The translations under genes and the position numbers were made by a program. Below, piece after piece: positions 25,082 to 35,676 of a DNA stretch of 64,000 bases. The notes beneath the pieces are model-generated. The model saw only the letters and a list, made by a program, of their open reading frames with translations, ran no database searches and was not told the origin of the DNA. This DNA comes from Flavobacterium sp. ACN6 (GTDB lineage Bacteria; Bacteroidota; Bacteroidia; Flavobacteriales; Flavobacteriaceae): positions 1 to 64,000 of the forward strand of contig NZ_MRCQ01000006.1 in the NCBI RefSeq assembly GCF_002304005.1. Reading direction: 5' to 3'. Positions within the stretch are counted from its first letter, which is position 1. Each line of letters starts with the position of its first letter.

Positions 25082-26833
25082 ATGAAATTAAATTGCCGAA
25101 ATAAAATCATCGTTTTGCTATTGTTAGTGATTTGCCAGCTTTCGTTTGCGCAGAAGAAAAATGAAAGTATCGGAACGGAAACGGTAAACGTAGTAAAACC
25201 TTATTCGCCGACTATTTCAGATGCTTTTAAAGTGAAAGAAACTCCTTCGCTTGACGACAGCGGCAATCAACAGAAAGAAGTTATTAAGTACAGTATCTTA
25301 TCTGTGCCCGTAGCGTCAACTTTTACGCCGTCTAAAGGAAAAGCAGAAGGTGTTGAAAAAGCAAAAAAAGAAAGATTGTTTAATAATTATGCGACTTTAG
25401 GACTTGGAAATTACAGTACTTTAAATGCAGAATTATTTGTAAATCAAGATTTAGGGAATAATGATTATGTGGCTGGAATGTTCCGTCATCATTCTTCTCA
25501 AGGCGGGATTAAAGATGTAGAATTAAATGATGAGTTTTACGACACGGCAATTAATGTAGGTTACGGTCAGAATAACAGAGACAATTCGTGGAATGTTGAT
25601 TTAGGTTATCAAAATCAAATTTACAATTGGTACGGACTTCCGTCAGATTTTGGCTCGACAATTCCAGATCAGCGTTATGACTTAGTAAACAGTATCAATC
25701 CGGATCACTCTTATAATACGATTTGGGTGGGCGGAAATGCCGAATTTACAGAAAGTATTTTTAGTAATCTTGCGGCGAAATTCACGCACTTTTCAGATAG
25801 TTATTCTTCATCAGAAAACAGATTTTATGTAAAGCCGACTTTCACAGTTGATGTAATGGATCAGGCAATTAAAACAAACGTAATTGTAGATCATGTAAGC
25901 GGTTCTTTCAAAAATAATTATCTTCAAGATAATGTAGAAGCTGTAAAATACGGTATTACAAATGTAGGTATTGAACCAAGTTTTGTAATTAATGAAAACG
26001 ACTGGACGTTAGAATTAGGTGCTGGAGTTTTCTACAGCGGTGATTCTGAAAAGAGCAGCAATAGATTCTTTATTTATCCAAAAGTAAATGCTTCTTATAA
26101 ATTGGTTGGCGATTTAATGATTTTCTATACGGGAGTAAACGGAGGTTTAAATCAAAATTCGTATGCAGATTTTGTGACAGAAAATCCGTTTTTGTCTCCA
26201 ACTTTAAATATGCGCCCTTCTAGTACTCAATACAATGTTTTTGCTGGGTTGAAAGGAAAATTGGCAAACAATGTTAATTACAACTTATCAGGTTCGTATA
26301 GGAATGAAAAAGACAAAGCGCTGTTTAAAGCAAATGATTACACAGAAGTAATTACGAATGAAGATTATGCTTTTGGAAACTCGTTTGGAGTAGTGTATGA
26401 AGATATTAGAACTTTCAGTTTTTATGGAGAATTAAAAGCTGATTTTTCGCAGAACGTAACTTTCGGAATCAACGGAACTTTTAATAGTTACAATACAGAC
26501 AACGCGGTTGAAGCATGGAATTTGCCGACAATGAAATTAAGTTCGACATTGGACGTCAATATTACAAAAAAAATATATGCTGGTTTGAACGTTTTTTATG
26601 TGGGTGAAAGAAAAGATATGCAGGTAAATTCTGGAATTATGGCTAATTATGCTCCAATAATTCTTAAAAGTTATTTTGATGCAAACGCTCATGTTGGTTA
26701 TAAATTCAGTGACCGTTTAACATTTTTCTTAAAACTAAATAATATTGGAAATCAAGCTTACGAAAAATGGCTGAATTATCCTGTGCAGGGATTCCAAGTT
26801 TTAGGAGGCGCAAATTATAAATTTGATTTTTAG
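25082..26833 (+). CDS. Outer-membrane beta-barrel protein (TonB-receptor-like, no plug)
   Basis: This 583-residue protein has a signal peptide (cleavage after SFAQ) and a long series of amphipathic strands (NYATLGLGNYSTLNAELFV onwards) ending in phenylalanine (KFDF), the usual C-terminal barrel signal. It resembles the barrel of TonB-dependent receptors, but there is no plug domain and no TonB box; the N-terminal ~90 residues are a charged, proline-containing stretch (VNVVKPYSPTISDAFKVKE). It follows the TPR gene and phzF, and the TPR and barrel proteins may form one envelope complex. Transport substrate is unknown. Confidence 0.85.
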   Translation: MKLNCRNKIIVLLLLVICQLSFAQKKNESIGTETVNVVKPYSPTISDAFKVKETPSLDDSGNQQKEVIKYSILSVPVASTFTPSKGKAEGVEKAKKERLFNNYATLGLGNYSTLNAELFVNQDLGNNDYVAGMFRHHSSQGGIKDVELNDEFYDTAINVGYGQNNRDNSWNVDLGYQNQIYNWYGLPSDFGSTIPDQRYDLVNSINPDHSYNTIWVGGNAEFTESIFSNLAAKFTHFSDSYSSSENRFYVKPTFTVDVMDQAIKTNVIVDHVSGSFKNNYLQDNVEAVKYGITNVGIEPSFVINENDWTLELGAGVFYSGDSEKSSNRFFIYPKVNASYKLVGDLMIFYTGVNGGLNQNSYADFVTENPFLSPTLNMRPSSTQYNVFAGLKGKLANNVNYNLSGSYRNEKDKALFKANDYTEVITNEDYAFGNSFGVVYEDIRTFSFYGELKADFSQNVTFGINGTFNSYNTDNAVEAWNLPTMKLSSTLDVNITKKIYAGLNVFYVGERKDMQVNSGIMANYAPIILKSYFDANAHVGYKFSDRLTFFLKLNNIGNQAYEKWLNYPVQGFQVLGGANYKFDF

Positions 26834-26853
26834 GCGTATGCCAAAAAGACACT

Positions 26854-26894
26854 AAGGCACAAAGATTATATAAATATAAATGTGCCTTTTTTTT
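26854..26894 (+). terminator. Terminator of the barrel gene
   Basis: AAGGCACA (26854-26861) pairs with TGTGCCTT (26881-26888), followed directly by a T tract. It ends the plus-strand unit that includes the barrel gene. Confidence 0.8.
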
Positions 26895-26896
26895 AG

Positions 26897-26940
26897 CCAT
26901 GAGTTCGTGAATTTTTTGGAGTAAATTCGTGAATTCGTGG
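26897..26940. repeat. TTCGTGAATT phrase repeat
   Basis: Two copies of TTCGTGAATT lie in a short stretch that begins GCCATGAG and ends TTCGTGGC. The right part resembles the arm at 1041-1068. It is an intergenic dispersed repeat by appearance. Confidence 0.6.
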
Positions 26941-26963
26941 CTATTTTTTTTCTGCATACAGAA

Positions 26964-27003
26964 AACCTTTGCATCTTTGCACCTCTGAACCTCACTACTT
27001 AAA
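26964..27003 (+). promoter_or_regulatory. Octamer-repeat leader of the GreA-C-like gene
   Basis: Five consecutive 8-bp words, AACCTTTG, CATCTTTG, CACCTCTG, AACCTCAC and TACTTAAA, end 5 bp before the ATG at 27008. The first two resemble the TAnnTTTG box; the third and fourth resemble the AACCTCAG array at the window start. This region also encodes a false upstream extension of the gene from 26969. Confidence 0.55.
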
Positions 27004-27007
27004 AAAA

Positions 27008-27457
27008 ATGAATTTCAAAGAAAAAATATATTCCCATTATCAGCAAATGGTTCAAGACCGAATGGATGTTTTTAGAGACATGATTTCTAACTTAACCGAA
27101 GATTCTAAAAATGATGCTAAAGGTTCTGCTGGCGATAAACACGAGACGGCACTATCAATGATGCACATAGAACAGGAAAAGCTAACGAATAAATTGAAAG
27201 AAGCTATTGCTCAAAAAGCAATTTTAGATAAAATTGATCCGCTTAAAATAACCGAAAATATTGTTTTAGGAAGTTTAGTAAAAGCAAACGGAATCTATTT
27301 ATACGTGAGCGTTGCACTTCCTAAAATTGCCATTGACGGCATAAATGTGATTGCGCTTTCTCCACAATCTCCGCTAGGAGCGCATTTAATGGGAAATAAA
27401 ACAGGGTTTCAGTTTGAGATTAATAAAACGCATTATACGATTGAAAGTGTTGAATAG
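27008..27457 (+). CDS. GreA/GreB C-terminal-domain-like protein
   Basis: This 149-residue protein has an N-terminal helical part with likely coiled-coil character (HYQQMVQDRMDVFRDMISNLTEDSK, then HETALSMMHIEQEKLTNKLKEA). Its C-terminal domain ends PQSPLGAHLMGNKTGFQFE, like the FKBP-like C-terminal domain of GreA (SPxxxALxGxxxGD). It lacks the full GreA antiparallel coiled-coil length (about 158 residues with acidic tip), so cleavage activity is uncertain. It may bind RNA polymerase. I recall homologues mislabelled as 3-oxoacyl-ACP synthase; nothing here supports that. The ATG at 27008 follows the octamer leader. Confidence 0.7.
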   Translation: MNFKEKIYSHYQQMVQDRMDVFRDMISNLTEDSKNDAKGSAGDKHETALSMMHIEQEKLTNKLKEAIAQKAILDKIDPLKITENIVLGSLVKANGIYLYVSVALPKIAIDGINVIALSPQSPLGAHLMGNKTGFQFEINKTHYTIESVE

Positions 27458-27478
27458 GTAATTTAAAAACGAAAAATT

Positions 27479-29047
27479 ATGAAAAAACTTTTTGCTTTTA
27501 TGGTTTTGTTCTGCTTGAAAATGACTGCTCAAGAGACTGAATTTAAAGTGTATGATAATGGTCTGATTTACTCAGAACATTCTGTTTCTAAACTTAAACA
27601 CATTGTTGATTCATTAAATCTAAAATTTAAAGTTTGTGAATTTAATAAAACCTTTAAATCTTACGGACAAGCGAAAGCAAACTTCGTCGAAGTCGAAAAA
27701 TCAGATGCTATAAAAGCGAAGAAAGATTTAGAGAAAGGTATTTCATATGCAGATTTTAAAGCTAAGTATAGTAAGGGACATTTTGATGAGAATCGCATCG
27801 TTTTAAAATCCAAGTACACGGATTATGAAGAAAACGAAAAAGTAGAGATCTCAAGCGTGTCTTTTGGAGTAAGAGATGGGCAGAATATCATAATCGATAA
27901 AAAAGAGTCTGATTCTTATCATAATGATTTTAAAGGAAAGTGGATTTTTCACTATGAAGAAAAAACTTCTTATTCAAAAGAATCGCTAAAGGCTTTTTAT
28001 TTTGTTGATGACTTTAAAACAAAACCGATTTCTGAAAAATATGCTAGATTAATTCAATATTCAGATTGTCTGGTAGATACTACGGCTCAAATTTTTTATG
28101 CTAATGCAAAAGATTCTGGCGTAAGATATATGGATACGGTTCCGACAAAAGCATCAAATTTTGAAGTATATGTTGAAAAAGTTTTAAAAAGGCCAGATTT
28201 TAGTTATCAAAAATTCTCTGCTCTTTTTGACTTTAGTGATGTAGATCCACAAGGGAAAGAGAAAAAAAAGAAGAAAGAAGATGTTGTTGTAAGAGAGGCT
28301 CTTGAAAAAGAATATCAGAATTTCAGCAAAAAAATGGAAAAATGGCAATCAGAACGGCTTATTCGAATTGACTCTTTACAAAAAGCAGATAAAAATTTTG
28401 ATATAATGCTTCGTGATGCATTTGCGCAAGCTAAAATAACAAAAGCTTCTAGTGATACGTTTGAAGAATATGTTGCTCGATACATTGGCAAAGAAGAAGC
28501 TTTGGAATTAAAAAGAAATAGGCACGTTGTGGGTGGATGTAGCATGGATGATAGCCCGAGAGTACATGCGCTTAATATTGCAATGCTTTCTGCGGAGACA
28601 ATAAAATGGGAAATTTTTCTTCGTTCCCATCTTAATATCATGAACGATCGTTTTGACAGAGCCAGTGACGGAAGTTATGCAAAGGGAGCAAGATTAACTT
28701 ATATTAAAGAAATAGAAGTTTTGGATATTAATGTTTTGGATTTGATTTTAGGAATTTCCCTCCGCATAGATAATCCATCAAAAAATCATTATTATTCAAG
28801 TATCAATAGAGTTGGACGCGCCCTTTCAGAAAGTTCAAATCCAGAATTAGTTGAAACGAGTTTGTTGGATATGATAAAAGATAACGATCTAGATGATTAT
28901 AACAGGATTTTAATTTATTACTTATTTGACAATTACAATTATAATCTGAAAGATGAAAAGGTAAAAGAAAGTAATGAATCGAAACTAAAGTTAGCTGTTG
29001 CCAGTATGCCAGATTATATTTCGTCAAGAATTACTTTTGAAAAGTAA
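27479..29047 (+). CDS. Secreted protein of unknown function
   Basis: I do not recognise this 522-residue protein. It has a signal peptide (MKKLFAFMVLFCLKMTAQ) and no other clear membrane segment. Visible features are a lysine-rich run near residue 262 (EKKKKKED), a helical middle region (FSKKMEKWQSERLIRIDSLQKADKNF), and a C-terminal helical part with CSMDDSPRVHALNIAML and MIKDNDLDDYNRILIYYLFD. The single CSMDD cysteine is not a lipobox. It is 21 bp after the GreA-like gene and ends before a strong terminator at 29122. A function cannot be given. Confidence 0.75.
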   Translation: MKKLFAFMVLFCLKMTAQETEFKVYDNGLIYSEHSVSKLKHIVDSLNLKFKVCEFNKTFKSYGQAKANFVEVEKSDAIKAKKDLEKGISYADFKAKYSKGHFDENRIVLKSKYTDYEENEKVEISSVSFGVRDGQNIIIDKKESDSYHNDFKGKWIFHYEEKTSYSKESLKAFYFVDDFKTKPISEKYARLIQYSDCLVDTTAQIFYANAKDSGVRYMDTVPTKASNFEVYVEKVLKRPDFSYQKFSALFDFSDVDPQGKEKKKKKEDVVVREALEKEYQNFSKKMEKWQSERLIRIDSLQKADKNFDIMLRDAFAQAKITKASSDTFEEYVARYIGKEEALELKRNRHVVGGCSMDDSPRVHALNIAMLSAETIKWEIFLRSHLNIMNDRFDRASDGSYAKGARLTYIKEIEVLDINVLDLILGISLRIDNPSKNHYYSSINRVGRALSESSNPELVETSLLDMIKDNDLDDYNRILIYYLFDNYNYNLKDEKVKESNESKLKLAVASMPDYISSRITFEK

Positions 29048-29121
29048 GTAAGGCAAATTAGATTTGAATAAAAATATTAATTTCCTCCAGTTTTAGTGAA
29101 GGACTTAAAATGCTTCTTAGG

Positions 29122-29165
29122 AGGCTTTAGCCAAAAATTACTTAATTTGGCTAAAGCCTTTTTTA
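29122..29165 (+). terminator. Strong intrinsic terminator
   Basis: AGGCTTTAGCCAAA (29122-29135) and TTTGGCTAAAGCCT (29146-29159) form a perfect 14-bp stem with a 10-base loop, followed by a T-rich tract. It ends the transcript of the 522-residue protein. A 74-codon frame across it is not a gene. Confidence 0.9.
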
Positions 29166-29545
29166 TTTTAGAAAACTTTCTAAAAATATCGAACAGTAAA
29201 CTAAACGGCTGTGGATTTTTTTTACTAAATATAAATTGCTGCTTAAAAAATAATTACCAAACATCTTTTGGTTATCTCTTTAGGAATTTTTCATTGATTA
29301 TAAAATATCTTAAAATTTAATTCAAAGAATTACATCAAACTTTCAATTTTAAACCATTTTTTGGTTCCAAATTAAAATTTTCAAGTTTTGAGCTTGTTTT
29401 TACTTCTAAATTTTACATTTTATATGTAAAAACACAATTATGGTTTTAAATTGTAATTGAAATAACGATTTGTGTTTTTCAATTGTAACCAATACCGCAT
29501 CTTTGCCCTATCAAATTAAAATTTAAAGAATTAAAATATAAAATT
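29166..29545 (+). other. AT-rich leader region before asnB
   Basis: This AT-rich gap holds no gene. CATCTTTG at 29498-29505, 41 bp before asnB, is a possible imperfect -7 box (C for T at the first place). I see no riboswitch or other structure here. Confidence 0.35.
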
Positions 29546-31222
29546 ATGTGTGGAATTGTATGTGCCTTTGATCTTAAGCAAAAAGCCGAAGCGTTAAGAC
29601 CTCAAGTATTAGAAATGTCTAAAATCATTCGTCACCGCGGACCAGACTGGAGCGGAATCTACAGTAATGATAAAGCAATTCTATCTCACGAGCGTTTGGC
29701 GATTGTAGATCCAGCTTCAGGAAAACAACCTTTATTTACAGAAGATAAAAAATTGGTTTTGGCTGCAAATGGTGAAATTTACAATCACAGAGAACTGCGC
29801 AAACAATTCGAAGGAAAATATAACTTTCAAACAGAAAGTGACTGCGAAGTTATTTTGGCTTTATACAAAGAAAAAGGAGTAAGTTTTGTTGATGAATTGA
29901 ACGGAATCTTCGGATTTGCAATTTATGATGTAGATAAAGATGAGTATTTTGTTGCTCGTGACCATATGGGAATTATTCCGTTGTATATTGGATGGGATCA
30001 ACACGGAACTTTTTATGTAGCTTCGGAATTGAAAGCATTAGAAGGATATTGCACAAAAATTGAATTGTTTCCTCCAGGACATTATTTATCAAGTAAAGAC
30101 GGTGAATTTGTACAATGGTACAAAAGAGACTGGGTTGATTTTGATGCTGTAAAAGACAACGAAACAAGTATTCCTGAAATCAAAAAAGCATTAGAAGCAG
30201 CGGTTCACAGACAATTAATGAGTGATGTTCCTTACGGAGTTTTACTTTCTGGAGGTTTAGATTCATCTATTACTTCGGCTGTAGCCAAAAAATTTGCTCA
30301 AAAAAGAATTGAGTCAGATGATACTACAGATGCTTGGTATCCGCAGCTGCACTCTTTTTCTGTTGGTTTAGAAGGTTCGCCAGATTTAGCCGCTGCTAGA
30401 AAAGTGGCAGATCATATTGGAACAATTCACCACGAAATTAAATTCACTATTCAAGAAGGTTTAGATGCTGTTCGTGATGTAATTTACAACTTGGAAACTT
30501 ATGATGTAACTACCGTAAGAGCTTCAACTCCAATGTGGTTAATGGCAAGAGTTATCAAATCAATGGGAATCAAAATGGTATTGTCTGGTGAAGGTGCAGA
30601 TGAGTTATTTGGAGGATATTTATATTTTCACAAAGCGCCAAACGCTAGAGAATTTCACGAAGAAAACGTTCGTAAGTTAGGAAAACTTCATATGTATGAC
30701 TGCTTGCGTGCAAACAAAAGTTTGGCTGCATGGGGAATTGAAGGACGTGTTCCTTTCTTGGATAAAGAATTTATGGATGTTGCCATGCGCATCAACCCAC
30801 AAGATAAAATGATCAACAAGGAACACCCGATGGAAAAATGGGTAGTTCGTAAAGCTTTCGAAGATATGCTTCCAGAAAGTGTAGCTTGGAGACAAAAAGA
30901 GCAGTTTTCGGACGGAGTTGGATACAGCTGGATTGATACTTTGAAAGAAGTAGTAGGAAGAGAAGTTTCGGATGAACAATTGGCAAACGCTAGATTTAAG
31001 TTTCCATTACAAACTCCAACTTCTAAAGAAGAATATTACTATCGTTCAATTTTTACGGAGCATTTCCCAAGTGATGCAGCAGCGCTATGTGTGCCGCAAG
31101 AAGCAAGTGTGGCTTGTAGTACAAAAATCGCTTTGGAGTGGGATGAAGCATTCAAAAATATGAATGATCCTTCTGGTAGAGCTGTAGCGAGTGTTCATGA
31201 TGATGCTTACGCTAAAGCATAA
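29546..31222 (+). CDS. asnB: Asparagine synthetase B (glutamine-hydrolysing)
   Basis: This 558-residue cytoplasmic enzyme makes asparagine from aspartate, ATP and glutamine. The N-terminal glutaminase domain begins MCGIVCAF, with the nucleophile Cys2, R50 in HERLAIVD, N75 in NGEIYNH and D99 in ESDCE, all at E. coli AsnB spacing. The synthetase domain has the PP-loop SGGLDSS near residue 234, SGEGADELFGG near 345, and a C-terminal KEQFSDGVGYSW. Length matches E. coli AsnB (554). A hairpin terminator (31259) separates it from the diverged copy that follows. Confidence 0.96.
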   Translation: MCGIVCAFDLKQKAEALRPQVLEMSKIIRHRGPDWSGIYSNDKAILSHERLAIVDPASGKQPLFTEDKKLVLAANGEIYNHRELRKQFEGKYNFQTESDCEVILALYKEKGVSFVDELNGIFGFAIYDVDKDEYFVARDHMGIIPLYIGWDQHGTFYVASELKALEGYCTKIELFPPGHYLSSKDGEFVQWYKRDWVDFDAVKDNETSIPEIKKALEAAVHRQLMSDVPYGVLLSGGLDSSITSAVAKKFAQKRIESDDTTDAWYPQLHSFSVGLEGSPDLAAARKVADHIGTIHHEIKFTIQEGLDAVRDVIYNLETYDVTTVRASTPMWLMARVIKSMGIKMVLSGEGADELFGGYLYFHKAPNAREFHEENVRKLGKLHMYDCLRANKSLAAWGIEGRVPFLDKEFMDVAMRINPQDKMINKEHPMEKWVVRKAFEDMLPESVAWRQKEQFSDGVGYSWIDTLKEVVGREVSDEQLANARFKFPLQTPTSKEEYYYRSIFTEHFPSDAAALCVPQEASVACSTKIALEWDEAFKNMNDPSGRAVASVHDDAYAKA

Positions 31223-31258
31223 TGCGAGTTTAATTTTTAGAATTAGTATATATATTGC

Positions 31259-31290
31259 AGAAAGACGTTCTTTATCGAGAACGTCTTTCT
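31259..31290 (+). terminator. asnB terminator
   Basis: AGAAAGACGTTCT (31259-31271) pairs with AGAACGTCTTTCT (31278-31290), a 13-bp stem. In the rest of the 31223-31530 gap, TATATTTG at 31364-31371 is an exact -7 box that may drive the second asnB-like gene with a leader of about 160 bases; no good -33 box is visible. Confidence 0.75.
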
Positions 31291-31530
31291 TGTCTAAAAT
31301 TGTTAAATTCTCTATTTCAGTTCTTTGTAAATATTTTTCAGCAATTATTTAACTTAACTTTTTTATATTTGGCATTCGCCGAAATAAAGTTAAAACCCTG
31401 AAATTTTAATTTGAAAAAGTAGGAAAGCAAAAAATAATATTTAGATTTGCTTTCAACAGAAAATTTTAATGATTTTTTAATGTACGCTTTACTTAAAGTA
31501 CAGAAGAATAAAATAAAAAAATAGAATAGT

Positions 31531-33147
31531 ATGTCTGGATTATTGGCCGTTATTGGTAAAGGAAAAGACCCCAAGCTTGTAAAAGAACTTTCTGAACGTA
31601 TGTCGCATCGCGGTCCTGATGAAAGTGATATTCATATCATGGAAAATGGCAGTGTACTTTGTCATGAAAGCCTGTCAATAATTGATTTGAATTCCGGTAA
31701 ACAGCCAATTCAAGGAACTGATAAAGCCTGGATGGTTCATGATGGTGAAATTTACAATTATCAAGAATTAAAGGACACGGTTTTAAAAAATCATACCTTT
31801 AGAACAGCATCAGATTCTGAAGTTATTGTGCATCTTTACGAAGAGTTTGGTTATGATTTCTGTAACAAACTCGATGGTGATTTTGCTTTTGTAGTTATAG
31901 ATGGGGATAAATATATTGCAGGTCGTGACCCAATTGGAGTTAAACCACTGTATTATGGATTAGATGAAAGAGGACGAATTTATTTTTCTTCAGAAATGAA
32001 ATCAATTGCAGATCAATGTAAATCATTTTCAACTTTTCCTCCAGGACACTATTATACAGCAAAAACTGGTTTTGTAAAATATTATCACCCAGAATACGAA
32101 GATCATAAAAATGCAGATCAGTCTTTAGATTTAAATTCTGTGCGTCAAAGTTTAATTGATGCTACAAGCAAGCGATTATTGGCGAATGTTCCTGTCGGAG
32201 TGATACTTTCAGGAGGATTAGATTCCTCTTTAACGTCTTCAATTGCTTCTAGATTATTGAAAGGAAACGGCGAAAAATTACATTCGTTTTCTATTGGATT
32301 AGATGCTGATTCACCAGATAATATCGCAGCTAGAAAAGCCGCGGAATTTTTAGGAACAGAACATCACGAAATTCATTTTTCTGTTGAAGAAGGAGTTCAG
32401 ATTTTAGAAAAAGTGATCTATCATATTGAAACCTATGATATTATTTCGGTAAGATCTGGAGTTCCAATGTATTTGTTGTCTAAAGCTATCGCTGATCAAG
32501 GAGTAAAAGTGATTTTGTCAGGAGAAGGTGCAGATGAAGTTTTTGGAGGACATTTGTATTTTAGAAATGCACCATCGGCAGAAGAATTTCAAGATGAAAC
32601 AATAGAAAGAGTTCAGAAGTTATTTACTGCAGATTTACTTCGTGCAGATAAAACAACAATGGCACACGGATTAGAAGTGAGATTCCCATTTTTGGATACA
32701 GAATTCCTAGATGTTAATATCCGAATTAAAACAGAAGAAAAACAGCCAAAAACTTATGATGGAGTTGAAAAATACATTTTAAGAAAAGCCTTTGATACGC
32801 CAGAAGATCCTTATTTGCCGGCAGATATTTTATGGCGTCAGAAAGAGCAGTTTTCAGATGGAGTAGGGTACAACTGGGTTGATGAGTTAATTGAATATTG
32901 TGCTTCTCAAATTACAGATGAGCAATTAGCTGGGGCAAGTGCTGAATTTCCATACAATTCACCAACAACGAAAGAAGCGTACTTGTACCGTTCTATTTTT
33001 CATAAATACTATCCACAGGTAAGCGCTGCTCAAACAGTCCGTAAATGGATTCCAAAATGGCAGGAAAACCTAGATCCAAGCGGAAGAGCAAACGCAGCTC
33101 ACTTGAAAGGAAGCTTTGAAAGTACAAAATCTGGTGTAGTTGTTTAA
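31531..33147 (+). CDS. AsnB paralogue lacking the glutaminase nucleophile
   Basis: This 538-residue protein aligns end to end with AsnB but begins MSGLLAVIG: the catalytic Cys2 is Ser2. Two further glutamine-site residues differ. The AsnB R50 is Ser47 (HESLSIID) and N75 is Asp71 (DGEIYNY); the aspartate in ASDSE is kept. The synthetase domain is intact, with LSGGLDSSLTSS, LSGEGADEVFGGHLYF and KEQFSDGVGYNW. It should not hydrolyse glutamine normally. It may use free ammonia, act on another amide acceptor, or form mixed complexes with AsnB. It is not a decaying pseudogene: the frame is open over its full length. It lies 308 bp after asnB. Confidence 0.93.
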   Translation: MSGLLAVIGKGKDPKLVKELSERMSHRGPDESDIHIMENGSVLCHESLSIIDLNSGKQPIQGTDKAWMVHDGEIYNYQELKDTVLKNHTFRTASDSEVIVHLYEEFGYDFCNKLDGDFAFVVIDGDKYIAGRDPIGVKPLYYGLDERGRIYFSSEMKSIADQCKSFSTFPPGHYYTAKTGFVKYYHPEYEDHKNADQSLDLNSVRQSLIDATSKRLLANVPVGVILSGGLDSSLTSSIASRLLKGNGEKLHSFSIGLDADSPDNIAARKAAEFLGTEHHEIHFSVEEGVQILEKVIYHIETYDIISVRSGVPMYLLSKAIADQGVKVILSGEGADEVFGGHLYFRNAPSAEEFQDETIERVQKLFTADLLRADKTTMAHGLEVRFPFLDTEFLDVNIRIKTEEKQPKTYDGVEKYILRKAFDTPEDPYLPADILWRQKEQFSDGVGYNWVDELIEYCASQITDEQLAGASAEFPYNSPTTKEAYLYRSIFHKYYPQVSAAQTVRKWIPKWQENLDPSGRANAAHLKGSFESTKSGVVV

Positions 33148-33217
33148 GAATTAAATTCCAAATTTTTTTAAAATCCCAATAAATAAATTCAAAATTCCAA
33201 TTTGGACTTAAAAATAA

Positions 33218-33258
33218 AAGTCAAAATGCATTCAGATGTTGTTTTGGCTTTTTTTTTT
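33218..33258 (+). terminator. Terminator after the AsnB paralogue
   Basis: AAGTCAAAA (33218-33226) pairs with TTTTGGCTT (33242-33250), with one G-T pair and a 15-base loop, followed by a run of T. Confidence 0.7.
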
Positions 33259-33275
33259 ATTAGTAAAAAACGAAA

Positions 33276-33480
33276 TTTTGGAATTTGGAATTTCAAAATT
33301 GGAATTTTAAATATAAGGATTGGAATTTAAAACAAGCAATATTTTAAAGTTATTCCCATTTTTGGAATTTGGAATTTCAAAATTGGAATTTTAAATATAA
33401 AGATTAGAATTTAAAACAAGCACAATTTTTAAGTTATTCCCATTTTTGGAATTTGGAATTTCAAAATTGGAATTTTAAAG
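33276..33480. repeat. 84-bp tandem repeat, about 2.4 copies
   Basis: Copies start at 33276, 33360 and 33444, an exact 84-bp period. Each starts TTTTGGAATTTGGAATTTC and carries AAAATTGGAATTTTAAA; full copies also have TTTAAAACAAGC and TTATTCCCAT. The third copy breaks off near 33480. Related phrases lie at 33150-33210 and inside the aminotransferase gene at 13051. No spacer-repeat arrangement of CRISPR type is present. Confidence 0.9.
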
Positions 33481-33576
33481 TTAGCTTTTGTTTTATTTTT
33501 TGGTTTTTCAGACAATTGTGTTAATAACTTAAGTGCTTTAAGTCGTATTTTAATGGGTATATAGCCCGCGTTTTTA

Positions 33577-33584
33577 TATATTTG
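33577..33584 (+). promoter_or_regulatory. gyrB -7 promoter box
   Basis: TATATTTG, an exact TAnnTTTG box, lies 38 bp before the gyrB ATG at 33623. A -33 TTG is not clear. Confidence 0.55.
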
Positions 33585-33592
33585 CGTGTTAG

Positions 33593-35563
<1,971 letters not shown>

Positions 35564-35582
35564 AATCAAAAATTAATAATTT

Positions 35583-35635
35583 CAATTCGTTTAATTGTTT
35601 AAATTTACTAGACAATTAAACGAATTGTCTTTTTA
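35583..35635 (+). terminator. gyrB terminator hairpin
   Basis: CAATTCGTTTAATTGT (35583-35598) and ACAATTAAACGAATTG (35612-35627) are perfect 16-bp inverted copies, followed by TCTTTTT. The arms are of the GTTTAATCG word family seen at 43.4-43.9 kb and 54.5 kb. Confidence 0.8.
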
Positions 35636-35676
35636 AGGAATAGACAAATAAATTAATAACCGATAAAGTATAAAAT

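Noticed and set aside
26969..27007. Upstream extension of the GreA-C-like gene
   Set aside because: The extension is encoded by the octamer repeat leader and has no family match.
27008..27457. 3-oxoacyl-ACP synthase annotation for this gene
   Set aside because: There is no thiolase-fold motif and the protein is far too short.
29096..29320. 74-codon plus-strand frame (GTG start) before asnB
   Set aside because: It runs over a perfect terminator hairpin and AT-rich DNA, its composition is not protein-like and it has no ribosome-binding site.
33276..33480. Possible CRISPR array
   Set aside because: The 84-bp units are contiguous with no distinct spacers, and there are no cas genes.
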